Positions 1 through 10,627 of a DNA stretch of 64,000 nucleotides are shown here, piece after piece. The stretch lies in NCBI GenBank assembly GCA_024291935.2, contig CM044317.1, positions 18,064,230 through 18,128,229 on the forward strand. Reading direction: 5' to 3'. A model generated the notes under the pieces. The model did not search any database and was not told the origin of the DNA. It saw nothing but the letters and a program-made list of their open reading frames with translations. Numbering within the stretch: the stretch's first letter is position 1; each line of letters starts with the position of its first letter. A program made the position numbers and the translations under genes. This DNA comes from Okapia johnstoni. Its lineage: Eukaryota; Chordata; Mammalia; Artiodactyla; Giraffidae.

Positions 1-2214
1 AACATAGATGCAAAAATCCTTAATAAAATTCTAGCAAACAGAATCCAACATCATATTAAAAAGATCATACATCATGACCAAGTGGGCTTTATCCCAGGAA
101 TGCAAGGTTTCTTTAACATCCGCAAATCAATCAATGTAATTCACCACATTAACAAATTGAAAGATAAGAACAATATGATTATCTCAATAGATGCAGAAAA
201 AGCCTTTGACAAAATTCAACATCCATTTATGATAAAAACTCTCCAGAAAGCAGGAATAGAAGGAACATACCTCAACATAATAAAAGCTATATATGACAAA
301 CCCACAGCAAACATTATCCTCAATGGTGAAAAACTGAAAGCATTTCCCCTAAAGTCAGGAACAAGGCAAGGATGCCCACTTTCACCACTACTATTCAACA
401 TAGTTCTGGAAGTTTTGGCCACAGCAATCAGAGCAGAAAAAGAAATAAAAGGAATACAGATAGGAAAAGAAGAAGTAAAACTCTCACTGTTTGCAGATGA
501 CATGATCCTCTACATAGAAAACCCTAAAGATTCTACCAGAAAACTACTAGAGCTAATCAATGAATATAGTAATGTTGCAGGATACAAAATTAACACACAG
601 AAATCCCTTGCATTCCTATACACCAATAATGAGAAAACAGAAAGAGAAATTAAGGAAACAATACCATTCACCATTGCAACAAAAACAATAAAATACTTAG
701 GAATATTTCTACCTAAAGAAACAAAAGACTTATATATAGAAAACTATAAAACACTGATGAAAGAAATCAAAGAGGACACAAACAGATGGAGAAATATACC
801 GTGTTCATGGATTGGAAGAATTAATATAGTGAAAATGAGTATACTACCCAAAGCAATCTACAGATTCAATGCAATCCCTATCAAACTACCAATGATATTT
901 TTCACAGAACTAGAACAAATCATTTCACAATTTGTATGGAAGTATAAGAAACCTCGAATAGCCAAAGCAATCTTGAGAAAGAAGAATGGAACTGGAGGAA
1001 TCAACCTGCCTGACTTCAAGCTCTACTACAAAGCCACAGTCATCAAGACAGTGTGGTACTGGCACAAGGATAGAAATATAGATCAATGGAACAAAATAGA
1101 AAGCCCAGAGATAAACCCACGCACCTATGGGCACCTTATCTTCGACAAAGGAGGCAAGAGTATACAATGGAGAAAAGACAATCTCTTTAACAAGTGGTGC
1201 TGGGAAAACTGGTCAACCACTTGTAAAAGAATGAAACTAGAACACTTCCTAACACCATACACAAAAATAAACTCAAAATGGATTAAAGATCTAAATGTAA
1301 GACCAGAAACTATAAAACTCCTAGAGGAAAACATAGGCAAAACACTCTCCGACATAAATCACAGCAGGATCCTCCATGACCCACCCCCCAGAATATTGGA
1401 AATAAAAGCAAAAATAAACAAATGGGACCTAATCAAAATTAAAAGCTTTTGCACAACAAAGGAAACTATAAGCAAGGTGAAAAGACAGCCTTCAGAATGG
1501 GAGAAAATAATAGCAAACGAAGCAACAGACAAACAATTAATCTCAAAAATATACAAGCAACTCCTGCAGCTGAATTCCAGAAAAATAAACGACCCAATCA
1601 AAAAATGGACCAAAGAACTAAACAGACATTTCTCCAAAGAAGACATACAGATGGCTAACAAACACATGAAAAGATGCTCAACATCACTCATTATTAGAGA
1701 AATGCAAATCAAAACCACAATGAGGTACCATTACACACCAGTCAGAATGGCCGCTATCCAAAAGTCTACAAGCAATAAATGCTGGAGAGGGTGTGGAGAA
1801 AAGGGAACCCTCTTACACTGTTGGTGGGAATGCAAACTAGTACAGCCACTATGGAGAACAGTGTGGAGATTCCTTAAAAAACTGGGAATAGAACTGCCAT
1901 ATGACCCAGCAATCCCACTGCTAGGCATATACACCGAGGAAACCAGAATTGAAAGAGACGCGTGTACCCCAATGTTCATCGCAGCACTGTTTACAATAGC
2001 CAGGACATGGAAGCAACCTAGATGTCCATCGGCAGACGAATGGATAAGGAAGCTGTGGTACATATACACAATGGAATATTACTCAGCCATTAAAAAGAAT
2101 ACATTTGAATCCGTTCTATTGAGATGGATGAAACTGGAGCCCATTATACAGAGTGAAGTGAGCCAGAAAGAAAAGCACCAATACAGTATACTAATGCATG
2201 TATATGGAAATTGA
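1..2214 (+). CDS. L1 ORF2p, C-terminal 737 residues (reverse transcriptase and Cys-rich domain)
   Basis: Frame 1 is open from the first base to the TGA at 2212-2214. ORF2p of mammalian L1 is about 1,275 residues, so this is the C-terminal 58 percent. It is the target-primed reverse transcriptase that copies L1 RNA into chromosomal DNA. Visible RT motifs: the first catalytic Asp in SIDAEKAFD (190-192), [14 protein letters not shown] near 360-400, and FADD at 490-501 with both catalytic Asps. The C-terminal CX3CX7HX4C motif is intact (Cys at 1780 and 1792, His at 1816, Cys at 1831). No in-frame stop or frameshift is present. Whether the full element is competent depends on the missing left part. 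Confidence 0.95.
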   Translation, partial: NIDAKILNKILANRIQHHIKKIIHHDQVGFIPGMQGFFNIRKSINVIHHINKLKDKNNMIISIDAEKAFDKIQHPFMIKTLQKAGIEGTYLNIIKAIYDKPTANIILNGEKLKAFPLKSGTRQGCPLSPLLFNIVLEVLATAIRAEKEIKGIQIGKEEVKLSLFADDMILYIENPKDSTRKLLELINEYSNVAGYKINTQKSLAFLYTNNEKTEREIKETIPFTIATKTIKYLGIFLPKETKDLYIENYKTLMKEIKEDTNRWRNIPCSWIGRINIVKMSILPKAIYRFNAIPIKLPMIFFTELEQIISQFVWKYKKPRIAKAILRKKNGTGGINLPDFKLYYKATVIKTVWYWHKDRNIDQWNKIESPEINPRTYGHLIFDKGGKSIQWRKDNLFNKWCWENWSTTCKRMKLEHFLTPYTKINSKWIKDLNVRPETIKLLEENIGKTLSDINHSRILHDPPPRILEIKAKINKWDLIKIKSFCTTKETISKVKRQPSEWEKIIANEATDKQLISKIYKQLLQLNSRKINDPIKKWTKELNRHFSKEDIQMANKHMKRCSTSLIIREMQIKTTMRYHYTPVRMAAIQKSTSNKCWRGCGEKGTLLHCWWECKLVQPLWRTVWRFLKKLGIELPYDPAIPLLGIYTEETRIERDACTPMFIAALFTIARTWKQPRCPSADEWIRKLWYIYTMEYYSAIKKNTFESVLLRWMKLEPIIQSEVSQKEKHQYSILMHVYGN

Positions 2215-2419
2215 AATATGGTAATGGTAACCCTATATGTGAGACAGAATAAGAGACACAGATGCATAGAACAGTCCTGTGGACTCTGAGGGAGAAGGTG
2301 AGGGTTGGACGTTCTGGGACAATAACATTGAAACATGTATATTGTCATATGTGAAGCAGAACACCATTCCATGTTCTATGCATGGGACGGATGCTCAGGG
2401 ATGGAGCGTTGGGATGACA

Positions 2420-2468
2420 GAGAGGGATGGAAGGGGGAGGGAGGTGGGAGGAGGGTTTGGGAGGGGGA
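2420..2468 (+). other. Polypurine G-rich tract of the L1 3' UTR
   Basis: Several GGG runs spaced by one to four bases, a standard feature of mammalian L1 3' UTRs that can form a G-quadruplex. It sits upstream of the A-rich tail, as expected. Confidence 0.75.
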
Positions 2469-2682
2469 GCACATGTGAATCCATGGCTGATTCATGTCAA
2501 TGTATGGCAAAAACTACTACAATATTGTAAAGTAATTAGCCCCCAACTAAAATAAAAATAAATAAATAAATAAATAAAAAACAAAACAGGGAAAAAAAAT
2601 AAATAAATAAAATAAATCCCTTTGGAAAATATTAAAAAAAAAAATAAAAAAAAAAAAGAAAAAGAAAAAAAAAAAAAAACCT

Positions 2683-3060
2683 CTTGGTTGCTAATTTCAA
2701 CATCTAGGCTGTCTTGTGGTCTGTTTCTACTGAATGATTTTAAAATTCTTGATTATGGGTCATATTGGGTTGGCCAAAAAATTCGTTTGGAGTTTCTCAT
2801 ATGCACCTACAGAAAACCTGAACTTTTTGGCCAACTCAATATTTCTTATGATTTTGAATCTTTATTTCACATGCCTAGGACCTTTTGATTGAATGTGGAC
2901 ATAAGTTTTGACTGAACAGTGGGCAATATGTTGAAGTTGCATATGGATTGTATCATCAACCTTAACAGGTGTTGAGTTTTAGTCTGTCATGCAGTTAAAT
3001 TCCTGGTGGATCCTTTTGATTGCTCATGGTTTTCTTCTTTATTAGGGAGGGTCTGTATCA
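2683..3060. repeat. Old LINE-like sequence interrupted by a MITE
   Basis: Text such as gtcttgtggtctgtttctac followed by gattatgggtcatatt resembles an old mammalian L1 (L1M-like). It is split by a mariner-type MITE at 2765-2839 and resumes with similar composition. Family assignment is from memory and moderate at best. Confidence 0.4.
2765..2839. mobile_element. Mariner-type MITE (75 bp palindrome)
   Basis: The left arm ttgggttggccaaaaaattc and right arm gaactttttggccaactcaa are inverted repeats covering nearly the whole element, flanked by TA on both sides (2763-2764 and 2840-2841). This is the standard structure of a short non-autonomous mariner. Confidence 0.85.
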
Positions 3061-3079
3061 GTTAGAACTTTGTTTTGGG

Positions 3080-4320
3080 GTATGGCTTTCACGCTAAGAA
3101 GTGATCCTTACTCTTAATAAGTGGCCTTTCTGGGATTTCAAGAGTGACTGAGGTGCTCAGCAAGGTCTCACTACGTCTGCTCCTAGCACCACATGACACT
3201 TCTGGTGTCACTGGGCAGCTCTCAGCCTCACAGCAGGTGCCTGAGGCCTGGTGGTGGAGTGTTGACCAGCTCACATGCAGCCCAAGCTGAAGGCAAGGGC
3301 CTACACTGAAGCTACAGACAAGACTTCTAGGAATGCCTGTTGGAGCAGTTCCTTCCTCTCCGGTGCCCACCCTCACAAGTTCAAGTCACTTCAGCAGCCC
3401 GAAACTTCGATTTCTTCCTCCTTAGCTTAATGAGGCTACAACTCCACTTGGGTTAGAATCACTCTGCAGTGCAACAGGAAAGTACTCTCTCTCCAGTCAG
3501 AGAGAGCTGGGGCAATCATGTGGCTCACCTCATGTCCTTTCTTCTCTTGAGGATGACAGTTCTGGACTGCTCAATGCCTGGAAATAAGAGCCTCATGAAT
3601 TTTGACTAGTTTTACTATTGTTTTCTGTGAAACACTAGGTTCCAAACCTAAGGTCTAAAGTTGAAATTTAGGCCAAACATTTCTATCTTTCAGTTTTGGT
3701 AACTATTTCTGAGGAGTCTCTTTGTTCTCAGGTCTGTTTAGCCAGCCTCCATGGTGGCGGTCCACAAGAGGGAGATCTATCTCTGGAGAACCTATAGTCA
3801 ATCTTCCTGCTTACAAACTGTACCCTGTTTGTAATTTTATGAGCAAGCAGCTGCAGACTTTATCCAGCACTTCCTGAAGATCATATTTTTACTTCTCAGG
3901 AGTCTCAGAAGCACTTGCCAACACAGTTATCTTGTCAGATGATTTTATCACCCTGGAAAAGAAACTTCTGTCCATGCTTTGAAGTTATCCAGCTTCCAAT
4001 GAGGTCTTCAAACTGAAAACATATCATCTGAATGAGTTCCTGGAAGGCAAATTGTCTGTTTTTCTTTTCTTCATTTGTGTATTCTTCAACTCTTGCCCCT
4101 GCAACCCAGTACCTTTCTTGTTTTGAAATCCTTTGTCACTAGAAGCTATAAAATAGCTCTCATTTTCTATGCCTTTGTCCACAGTAGAAACAATGGAATG
4201 ACAGTAAAGAAGTTTATTCAATTTGCAGTCAGAGATCTCTCTCAGCAGGCTGCTAACCCGAGTCTCTGCTCTCTCTTTTTATAAATCTGAATGAGAATAT
4301 CAAGCTGGCTGGCTGAATAA
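3080..4320. other. Unassigned intronic sequence, locally GC-richer
   Basis: 3080-3560 is GC-richer than its surroundings, with no splice-bordered coding segment on either strand. The minus-strand open frame at 3089-3376 has no family resemblance. It may be a decayed LINE or LTR remnant. No firm call for the whole stretch. Confidence 0.3.
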
Positions 4321-5039
4321 GCAGTAAAGAGCTGCATTTGCTCGGAAAGAATAATGAAGTTATACTTGACCACAGTAATCATGTCTGCAATAATGGTTTC
4401 AATACCAATGCAAGATGCATGATGTTTAAGAAAAGCAAATCCTGAGGCAAGGGGACTGGCTGGACCATTATACTAGAGGTGACAGCTCTGTCATGGTTGA
4501 TGCTTTTTAGTTCTTTGCAAAGAACAGTTTCTCTGTTACAGAGATTCTTACTGTTTCTCTGAATTTAAACAGATGCTTTGTAACATTCCTTTAGCTTCTC
4601 TACCCACTGTGTTTCACATTTTATTTTTCTAAGGATGATTTCTTAAAGGAAAACAGAACTATAACTGCTGCTTTTTAGAATGTGGCTTTTATATTAAACG
4701 ACGTGCCCACAATACAAGGTAAAATTACTTCTTCTTATGACACTATGAAGAAGATGCCAAAAAAGCAAATGGATCTTTATTATCAAGAAAGGTTCAACAG
4801 TTAGAATAAGGTGGCAAGACCACTTTTCTCACTGGCAGAGATCCAGTGCAACTCTTTTCAAGGATAATGTTAAAATGTATGCATTATTAAATAAGAGCAA
4901 TCAGAACTTAAAAAAAAAAAAGACTAAAAATCAGCTTGTAGGATAGAGCAAGTGATCCCAGGGGGAAAGTAGGACCAAGAAGTATAAACTCTCCTATCAC
5001 ACATTATTTTAATAGCTATTAGAACTAATAATATCAATG

Positions 5040-5165
5040 TCTACCTCCCATGCTAGAATATAAATTCTGTTAATTTGGGAGCAATTTATTTTGCAAAACA
5101 CTGCATCCATGTATATGTGTCTAGCTTTTAGTGTGCATGTTCAATAAACATGACAATGAATGAAA
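5040..5165 (+). repeat. L2 3' end remnant
   Basis: Ends with the decayed L2 terminal pattern gtgcatgttcaataaacatg followed by a gaatgaaa-like tail. Short and degraded. Confidence 0.4.
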
Positions 5166-5548
5166 ATATAAATAAACAGAAGCTGTCATTGGAATTTTTA
5201 GAAAGAAGCTGAATTTCTTCACAAGTGAAATCAGATAAAGAGAAAAAGAGGACAAATTAAATATAAGCTTGTTAGTCAAAAAGACAACTTTTGGAAATAC
5301 AAGACACTTATCGATTACCTAAAATGAAGGAGAAATTTTAAAGAGATACTTATACCTGCCTGGTAAAGACCTGGCTATTACAAGCTCTCTTAATTCTTGA
5401 ACTCCTAGAGCTTTTGTCTTCAATATTTTTCCCATCTCTATGTACTTTTTACAAACTTATAAAATGTAGCATCTAGGATCTCATCATAATTAAAGACATC
5501 TCATAGCATTTCCTAGAGAAGGCATTAAACAAACTTAACATAGTTAAG

Positions 5549-5985
5549 TGCCACGGGCTGAACTGTTCCCCTAAATTGGTATGCTGAAGCATTAAGCATC
5601 ACTTAGGGCTTCAGAATGTGACCTATATGGAGACAGGACCTTTGAAGAGGTGATTAAGTTGAAATGAGGCTACTAAGTGGGTACACCAATCCAATCTGAT
5701 TGGCACATATAAGAAGAAATCTGGACCCACAGACACACCAGGTGTGCACATGCCTAGAAGACAGACTATGTGAAAACACAGCAAGAAGGCAGCCAACTGC
5801 AAGTCACGGACAGAGGCCTCAGAGGAGAAAACAAAAACACACAAAAACCAAAAGCCTGTCACTGCTTTGATCTTGGAATTCTAGCCTCCAGAACCATTCT
5901 AGAGAAAGTAAACTTCTATTGTTTACGCCACTCAGTTTGTGGTATTTTCCTATGGCAACTCTACCAAATAAATATAATAAGTAAT
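5549..5985 (+). repeat. MLT1-type solo LTR (ERVL-MaLR)
   Basis: Runs from ccacgggctgaactgttccc through ggacctttgaagaggtgatt, gaaggcagccaactgcaagt and ctcagtttgtggtattttcc. This order matches the MLT1 LTR family of the MaLR group. No internal or coding part is attached, so it is a solo LTR remnant, inert and old. Confidence 0.8.
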
Positions 5986-6769
5986 GACATAAAATAGATC
6001 ACCACATTAATATTAATAGTTCTGGTCAAACAATAGTTGACAAAAAATATTTCAGTAATGTAACTTTAATTTGGACAAATTTTCTTTATGTCAGGAAGCA
6101 AACAGCAAGTTATTTCTAGAAAGATCACTGTATAGCCTTTGAATGTAAGAAAAAGATGATTCTATACAGACACATATACAGTAAGTACTGGTATATAAAA
6201 CACAGACTTTGCTGAGCAGATTTTATTATGAAATTTGACAGAAAATACAGTCAGAAACAGGATTAGAGTTTGAACACATGATATGCCAAAATCCTCAGAC
6301 TTTAGTCATCCTGAAAAAGAAAAAGAAATTCATTTAGAGGAACTCTGACTTATACAACGGTTTTAAAGTACCTGTTTGTGAAATTTACTTCTTGACTGAG
6401 TAAGGGTAAGTATTACTATTACATAATAATCTTTTTTCAAAGTAGAAAATATTAAAGTTACCTGTAAAAGGGGTTTTAATGAATAGTTGATTCATCTCCT
6501 CTTTCAAGACAAGCTTCTGTTCTTTCAATAGCCATATTGAGGATTAAATATAAAGATGAACTTCTACAGATGTAATTCTACTTAGAACAAAATAAAAAAA
6601 TCATATCAAAATTTTAAACAAAAAACAAACAAAAAAAATTCTACTTAATTTCATACATCTCTTTTCAAATTCATATAGAAAATTCCAAACAAACCTCTGA
6701 GAACTTGTTTTTCAAATTGTAAACATAAATGAATTGGGAAGAGAGCACAAGAAGAGGCCACACATTATG

Positions 6770-6925
6770 AAAGCAGAGACATGCTATAGTATAGGATCAA
6801 GAAACTGGGATTCTGACCTTGACTAAGTCATTACCATGTGATATTACTTTGGATATGCATTTGACTTCTTTGAGGCTCAAATTCTTTTCTTGAAAAATAA
6901 AAGGTCTGAGTTGCTTTAAATGTAG
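6770..6925 (+). repeat. MIR SINE (degraded)
   Basis: Shows the MIR core order: ctgggattctgaccttgact, then a tttgaggctcaaattctttt-type segment, then aaaaataaaaggtctgagtt. Old, heavily diverged tRNA-derived SINE. Confidence 0.55.
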
Positions 6926-7007
6926 GATTTAATGAGTCAGTGATTTACAATATGATTCAGAAGAGATTTAAAGTCTGTTAGAACACTTAAATATAAAAAA
7001 GGAGTAT

Positions 7008-7236
7008 TGGGACACATGTGGTGGCAGAGTAGTAAAGAATCCATCTGCCAATGCAGGAGATGCAAAAGACGTGGGTTTGATCCTGGGTTGGGAAAATCCA
7101 ACCCCTGGAGGTGGAAATGGCCACCCACTCCAGTGTTCTTGCCTGGAGAATCCCATGCATAGAGGAGGAGCCTTGTGGGCAACAGTCCAAAAGGTTGCAA
7201 GACGTGACATGACTGAGCAACTGAGCACATACACAT
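7008..7236 (+). mobile_element. Bov-tA SINE
   Basis: Diagnostic bovid tRNA-Glu SINE: aatccatctgccaatgcagg, a B-box-like gggtttgatcctgggttggg, cacccactccagtgttcttg and the tail catgactgagcaactgagca. About 15 percent diverged from the younger copies in this window. Confidence 0.92.
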
Positions 7237-8484
7237 GTATAGGAGAACTCATGAAAACAGCACCTGGGCATTATTTTCACTTAAATTGACTTCAAAACTT
7301 ACTTCAGTTTTTGCTAAGCAAGAAAACCAATCATTCCCAAAGTAACACCTAATTCAGAAATTTGAGAAATTAAAAAGAGCCCTGCAGGTATTCTTTCTTA
7401 TATTAACAAATACCATATGACAAACACCTAGTGTAATATGTAGAACTTAGGGGTGCTCATTACATAGAGCTATTACTCCTGCTTGTTTTGGCACAGCACT
7501 AATTAAGTAACCTTATTTCCTGACTCTTTATTCTTTAATCTCCAATATTGCTTCCTCCTCACACTTTCATTCCTTCTATATGGATATTAGTAATAAAATG
7601 GGACATGGGCAGGATAAGAGACTACAGAATAGAGCTAGGTATCTACTTTCTGAATAAAGTACTCATAATGAGATAGAATAATCGTTAGAGAAGTTTAATC
7701 AAAATCTACCAAAGAATGCTAACATCTGGACCATATTTTATTCACAAGTACATCATGAAAAATTTGTTTAATACTTTAACAAAGATACATATTTTAGGAC
7801 TATTTTTATATAAACTTAGAATAACAAAAAGCTTTATATATTTCTGAAGTTTTATAAAATGTAAATAATGAATAAAAAATTGATAGTCAATCTTATTTTT
7901 GAAATGATTTACAGAAATTGCTACCTATGGGAAACACTGATTTTTAAAATGCTGGCCATTAAGATTTTTAGTAACAAAAATTAATCATAAAGTATGAACA
8001 GGCAAAGCAAATCACTATATGCATAGGGATGCTACAGTTGCATTATACGGTACACTCTGCTATATTTTTACTGTTAATTCAGAAGACGACAGTTATGTCT
8101 TTTTAGGCTGTTACTCTTATGCACGAACAATGACCTCACTGTCAGTGTCATTTACCTGAGTTAACTGTCAGTTAGGAAACAATGAAGCCAGGCTTCAGAC
8201 AGACAGGTCAGGGAACTCTACTGCTGACTCCCGTTACTTTCACTTGAGTCTGCTCTTTGAGAAAGGTCAACTTCTGGGCACTGTATATTATAGTTGGGTG
8301 ATAGGTACCATGATGGCACCCATGAGCTAGAGCTTAGACAGAGTTTGATATGAGCCATCTTTTTACTTTCCCAGGTTACCATGTAGATAGAACAGGGTCA
8401 TAACCAGATGATCTAGTTATAAGTTATATGACAGATTTGTCTTTGAATCCTTACAGGCTTCAGTAAATTTTCTTACGAGGTAAT

Positions 8485-8670
8485 ACAGTACAGTGCTGAA
8501 GAGGACAAACAGTGGAGGTGGACAACCTCAGTGTAAATTGTGGCTCTGACATGTGCTAGCTGTGTAACCAATAGATACTCCATATACCCTTTGACAGTGC
8601 TGTCATCTGTAAAACAGGGAAATAACAGTAAGTAGCTAACTGAGGTTACTTAGTGGATTAAATAAGAAAA
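8485..8670 (+). repeat. MIR SINE
   Basis: Contains gtggctctgacatgtgctag, ctgtgtaacc and ctgtcatctgtaaaacaggg in the order of the MIR consensus. Confidence 0.7.
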
Positions 8671-8739
8671 TGAAGAAGAAATGGAGAAGTACATTTTTCC
8701 TTCTCTATCACTTGGGATATATGTTGGAAATAAAAAAAT

Positions 8740-8915
8740 ATCAGTTACAAAGTAAGTCACAGGGATGTAATGTATAGCACAGGGAATATGGTCACAAATA
8801 CTGTAATAACTCTGTATGGTGGGTAATGTATAAAAATGTTGAATCTTGTATTCAATATTGTATATCTGGAACTAATCTAGTAGTTTAAGTCAATTATACG
8901 TCAATAGAAAATACT
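8740..8915 (+). repeat. L1 3' UTR fragment (older L1)
   Basis: Contains tgtatagcacagggaatatg and the terminal aagtcaattatacgtcaata, typical of the 3' end of L1MA-like elements. Confidence 0.7.
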
Positions 8916-10579
8916 GAGAGATTCCAACTGAAAACAAATACAGACATATATAAACCACAGCTGCAACTGTGGTTTCTGGAAGTGAAAAATAATTATGTAT
9001 AACTGTATAAACAACGTAAGTTTGAAAAGTTGAAGAAAGTTAACATGTCTCCCCAAAAATATAGCTATAGAAACTGGCATGACAAAAAAACTTGATAACA
9101 TTCTTGTTTTTTTTTTTTTAATGCTACCAAAAAACTATCCTTGCAATAATATTCTCCATTCCAAGAAATTAATTGAAGTCTTTCAAATAATCACACTCAG
9201 ATAGATATTCCATTTTATATATTCATTACACAGAAAAAAATGAAAATTGAGTCAATATATTTAACAAAGCAACATAACCCCAGGATCAAAAATCAAACAG
9301 ATAAATTATCCAAAAATTTTAATTATATAAAAAGTAACTTTCACACAAGGCAAAGTTCTTAAGTAATTAAACTCTGTAAGTTCTTTGATAAATTGTACAT
9401 ACCAAAGTCCCTTCAAAGTTTTCAAATTACATGAAAGTAAAAGAACCTCTAAAGTACTATTAACTTAGTATATACTAGAAAGGAAATTGGTTGAAAAGGA
9501 ATTATGCAACAGTGCTCGTAGCTAATGAAAGTGATTTAAATATTACCAGATGATTCACTAAGGTACCACAAATACAAAGAAGTGAACAACTGATTCTTCA
9601 TAAATGAAGAGCCCTTTGCCCAAGAATAAATCGCCTTATTCAAAAAATGACCAGAGGTGATAAAAGTCAGCCAATGTTAATATGACTAAACAGGGTTCAA
9701 TTTACAACATACAGACAAATGATGCTATTTCTAAGAGTTTTTGAAATTTAATTTTACTATATACTAAAGTTTGAGTTAAAAAAAAAGTAAACCTATTCCA
9801 GCTACCTAGAAATTCATCTAATCTAATACAATTCAATGAATATACGGAGGGAGTTTGGGGGGAAATAAATAATATATTAACAATATAATAAAATTTTTGG
9901 ACTTAAAGATTAAATGTATTCTCTTTCAGTAAAATGGTGTTTCTCTGGCTTTTAAAAATCTTCAGACAAAATTCAAATTTTTATGACTAAAAAATCCTAT
10001 TTGGATTATGTCCCTAAATTTAACAATGTGTTTTATCCCCCAACTTGAAACTTTGAAAATCTTGGACTGAGTAATTAATTTCAAATTACCACTCATTTTT
10101 ACTTGGGGGGCAAGAGTCCTAGAAAATTTCTATTTAACTCAAGGGTAGTACAGATTATAGCCTAAATGTTAATCTTTCAGAGAACCATTTCCTTGAAATC
10201 TGGAGTCTTAATAATGTGAGGAGGATAGAGTAAAGGAAAAAATACAAAAACACAAAAAAAATTCACAACCTTGGAGTAAAAAATTGCACTACTTGTGTCA
10301 TAAATTGAACCCTGCTTTATTTTAAAATAAGCAAAAATAAAAATTAATAGAACAAGTCACACGGTTAAGTCAGAGGAAGAACTGCAAGCCCAATTTAACT
10401 GATTTTTAATAATTACTGCCCCCATGAGTTTAGAAGAAACACAGCCCAAGAGATTATCATTTAGTATAGGAATAACAATTAATATATACAAAATGCAATG
10501 CATCAGGTAATTTTCTGATGCTGAGTTAGCATTGCATATAGCAAGGATTAGAAACAAAATAGAAATGTCTATTTCCTAC

Positions 10580-10627
10580 CTATATCACTGGCTACCATCT
10601 TGGAAAACTTTCTGCTTTTGATCTTCA
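10580..10627 (-). CDS. STXBP5L: STXBP5L exon 16 of 16 (variable linker, 48 nt)
   Basis: 48 nt: completes Val, then [15 protein letters not shown], leaving one base of the following Ala. It is strongly basic and matches human [15 protein letters not shown] as I remember it, with two substitutions. Acceptor tttcag, donor GATATAG|gtagg. Phase 1 to 1. I found no further exon between here and position 1. Confidence 0.92.

Larger units (their letters stand above)
1..2680 (+). mobile_element. L1 retrotransposon, 3' part (young bovine-type L1)
   Basis: The window opens inside L1 ORF2. The element continues through a 3' UTR with a purine-rich G tract (about 2420-2468) to a compound A/AAATAA-rich tail ending near 2678. 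It lies in the last visible STXBP5L intron, antisense to the gene. The frame is undamaged over the whole visible stretch, so the copy is young. Its 5' UTR, ORF1 and endonuclease domain lie to the left and cannot be judged. Confidence 0.95.
1..10579 (-). other. STXBP5L: STXBP5L intron after exon 16 (partial; runs off the left edge)
   Basis: At least 10.6 kb. It holds the L1, the mariner MITE, an MLT1 LTR, a Bov-tA, two MIRs and an L1 3' fragment. 4320-5040, 5990-6770, 7290-8480 and 8920-10579 are AT-rich; I see no gene, repeat or motif I can name there. Confidence 0.75.

Noticed and set aside
3089..3376. Minus-strand 95-codon open frame in GC-richer DNA
   Set aside because: No splice borders consistent with STXBP5L phase, no family resemblance, no start context; likely chance.
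6300..6330. Candidate further STXBP5L exon after an AG at ctttttcag
   Set aside because: The sequence after it hits a stop within four codons and does not match the following tomosyn-2 residues.
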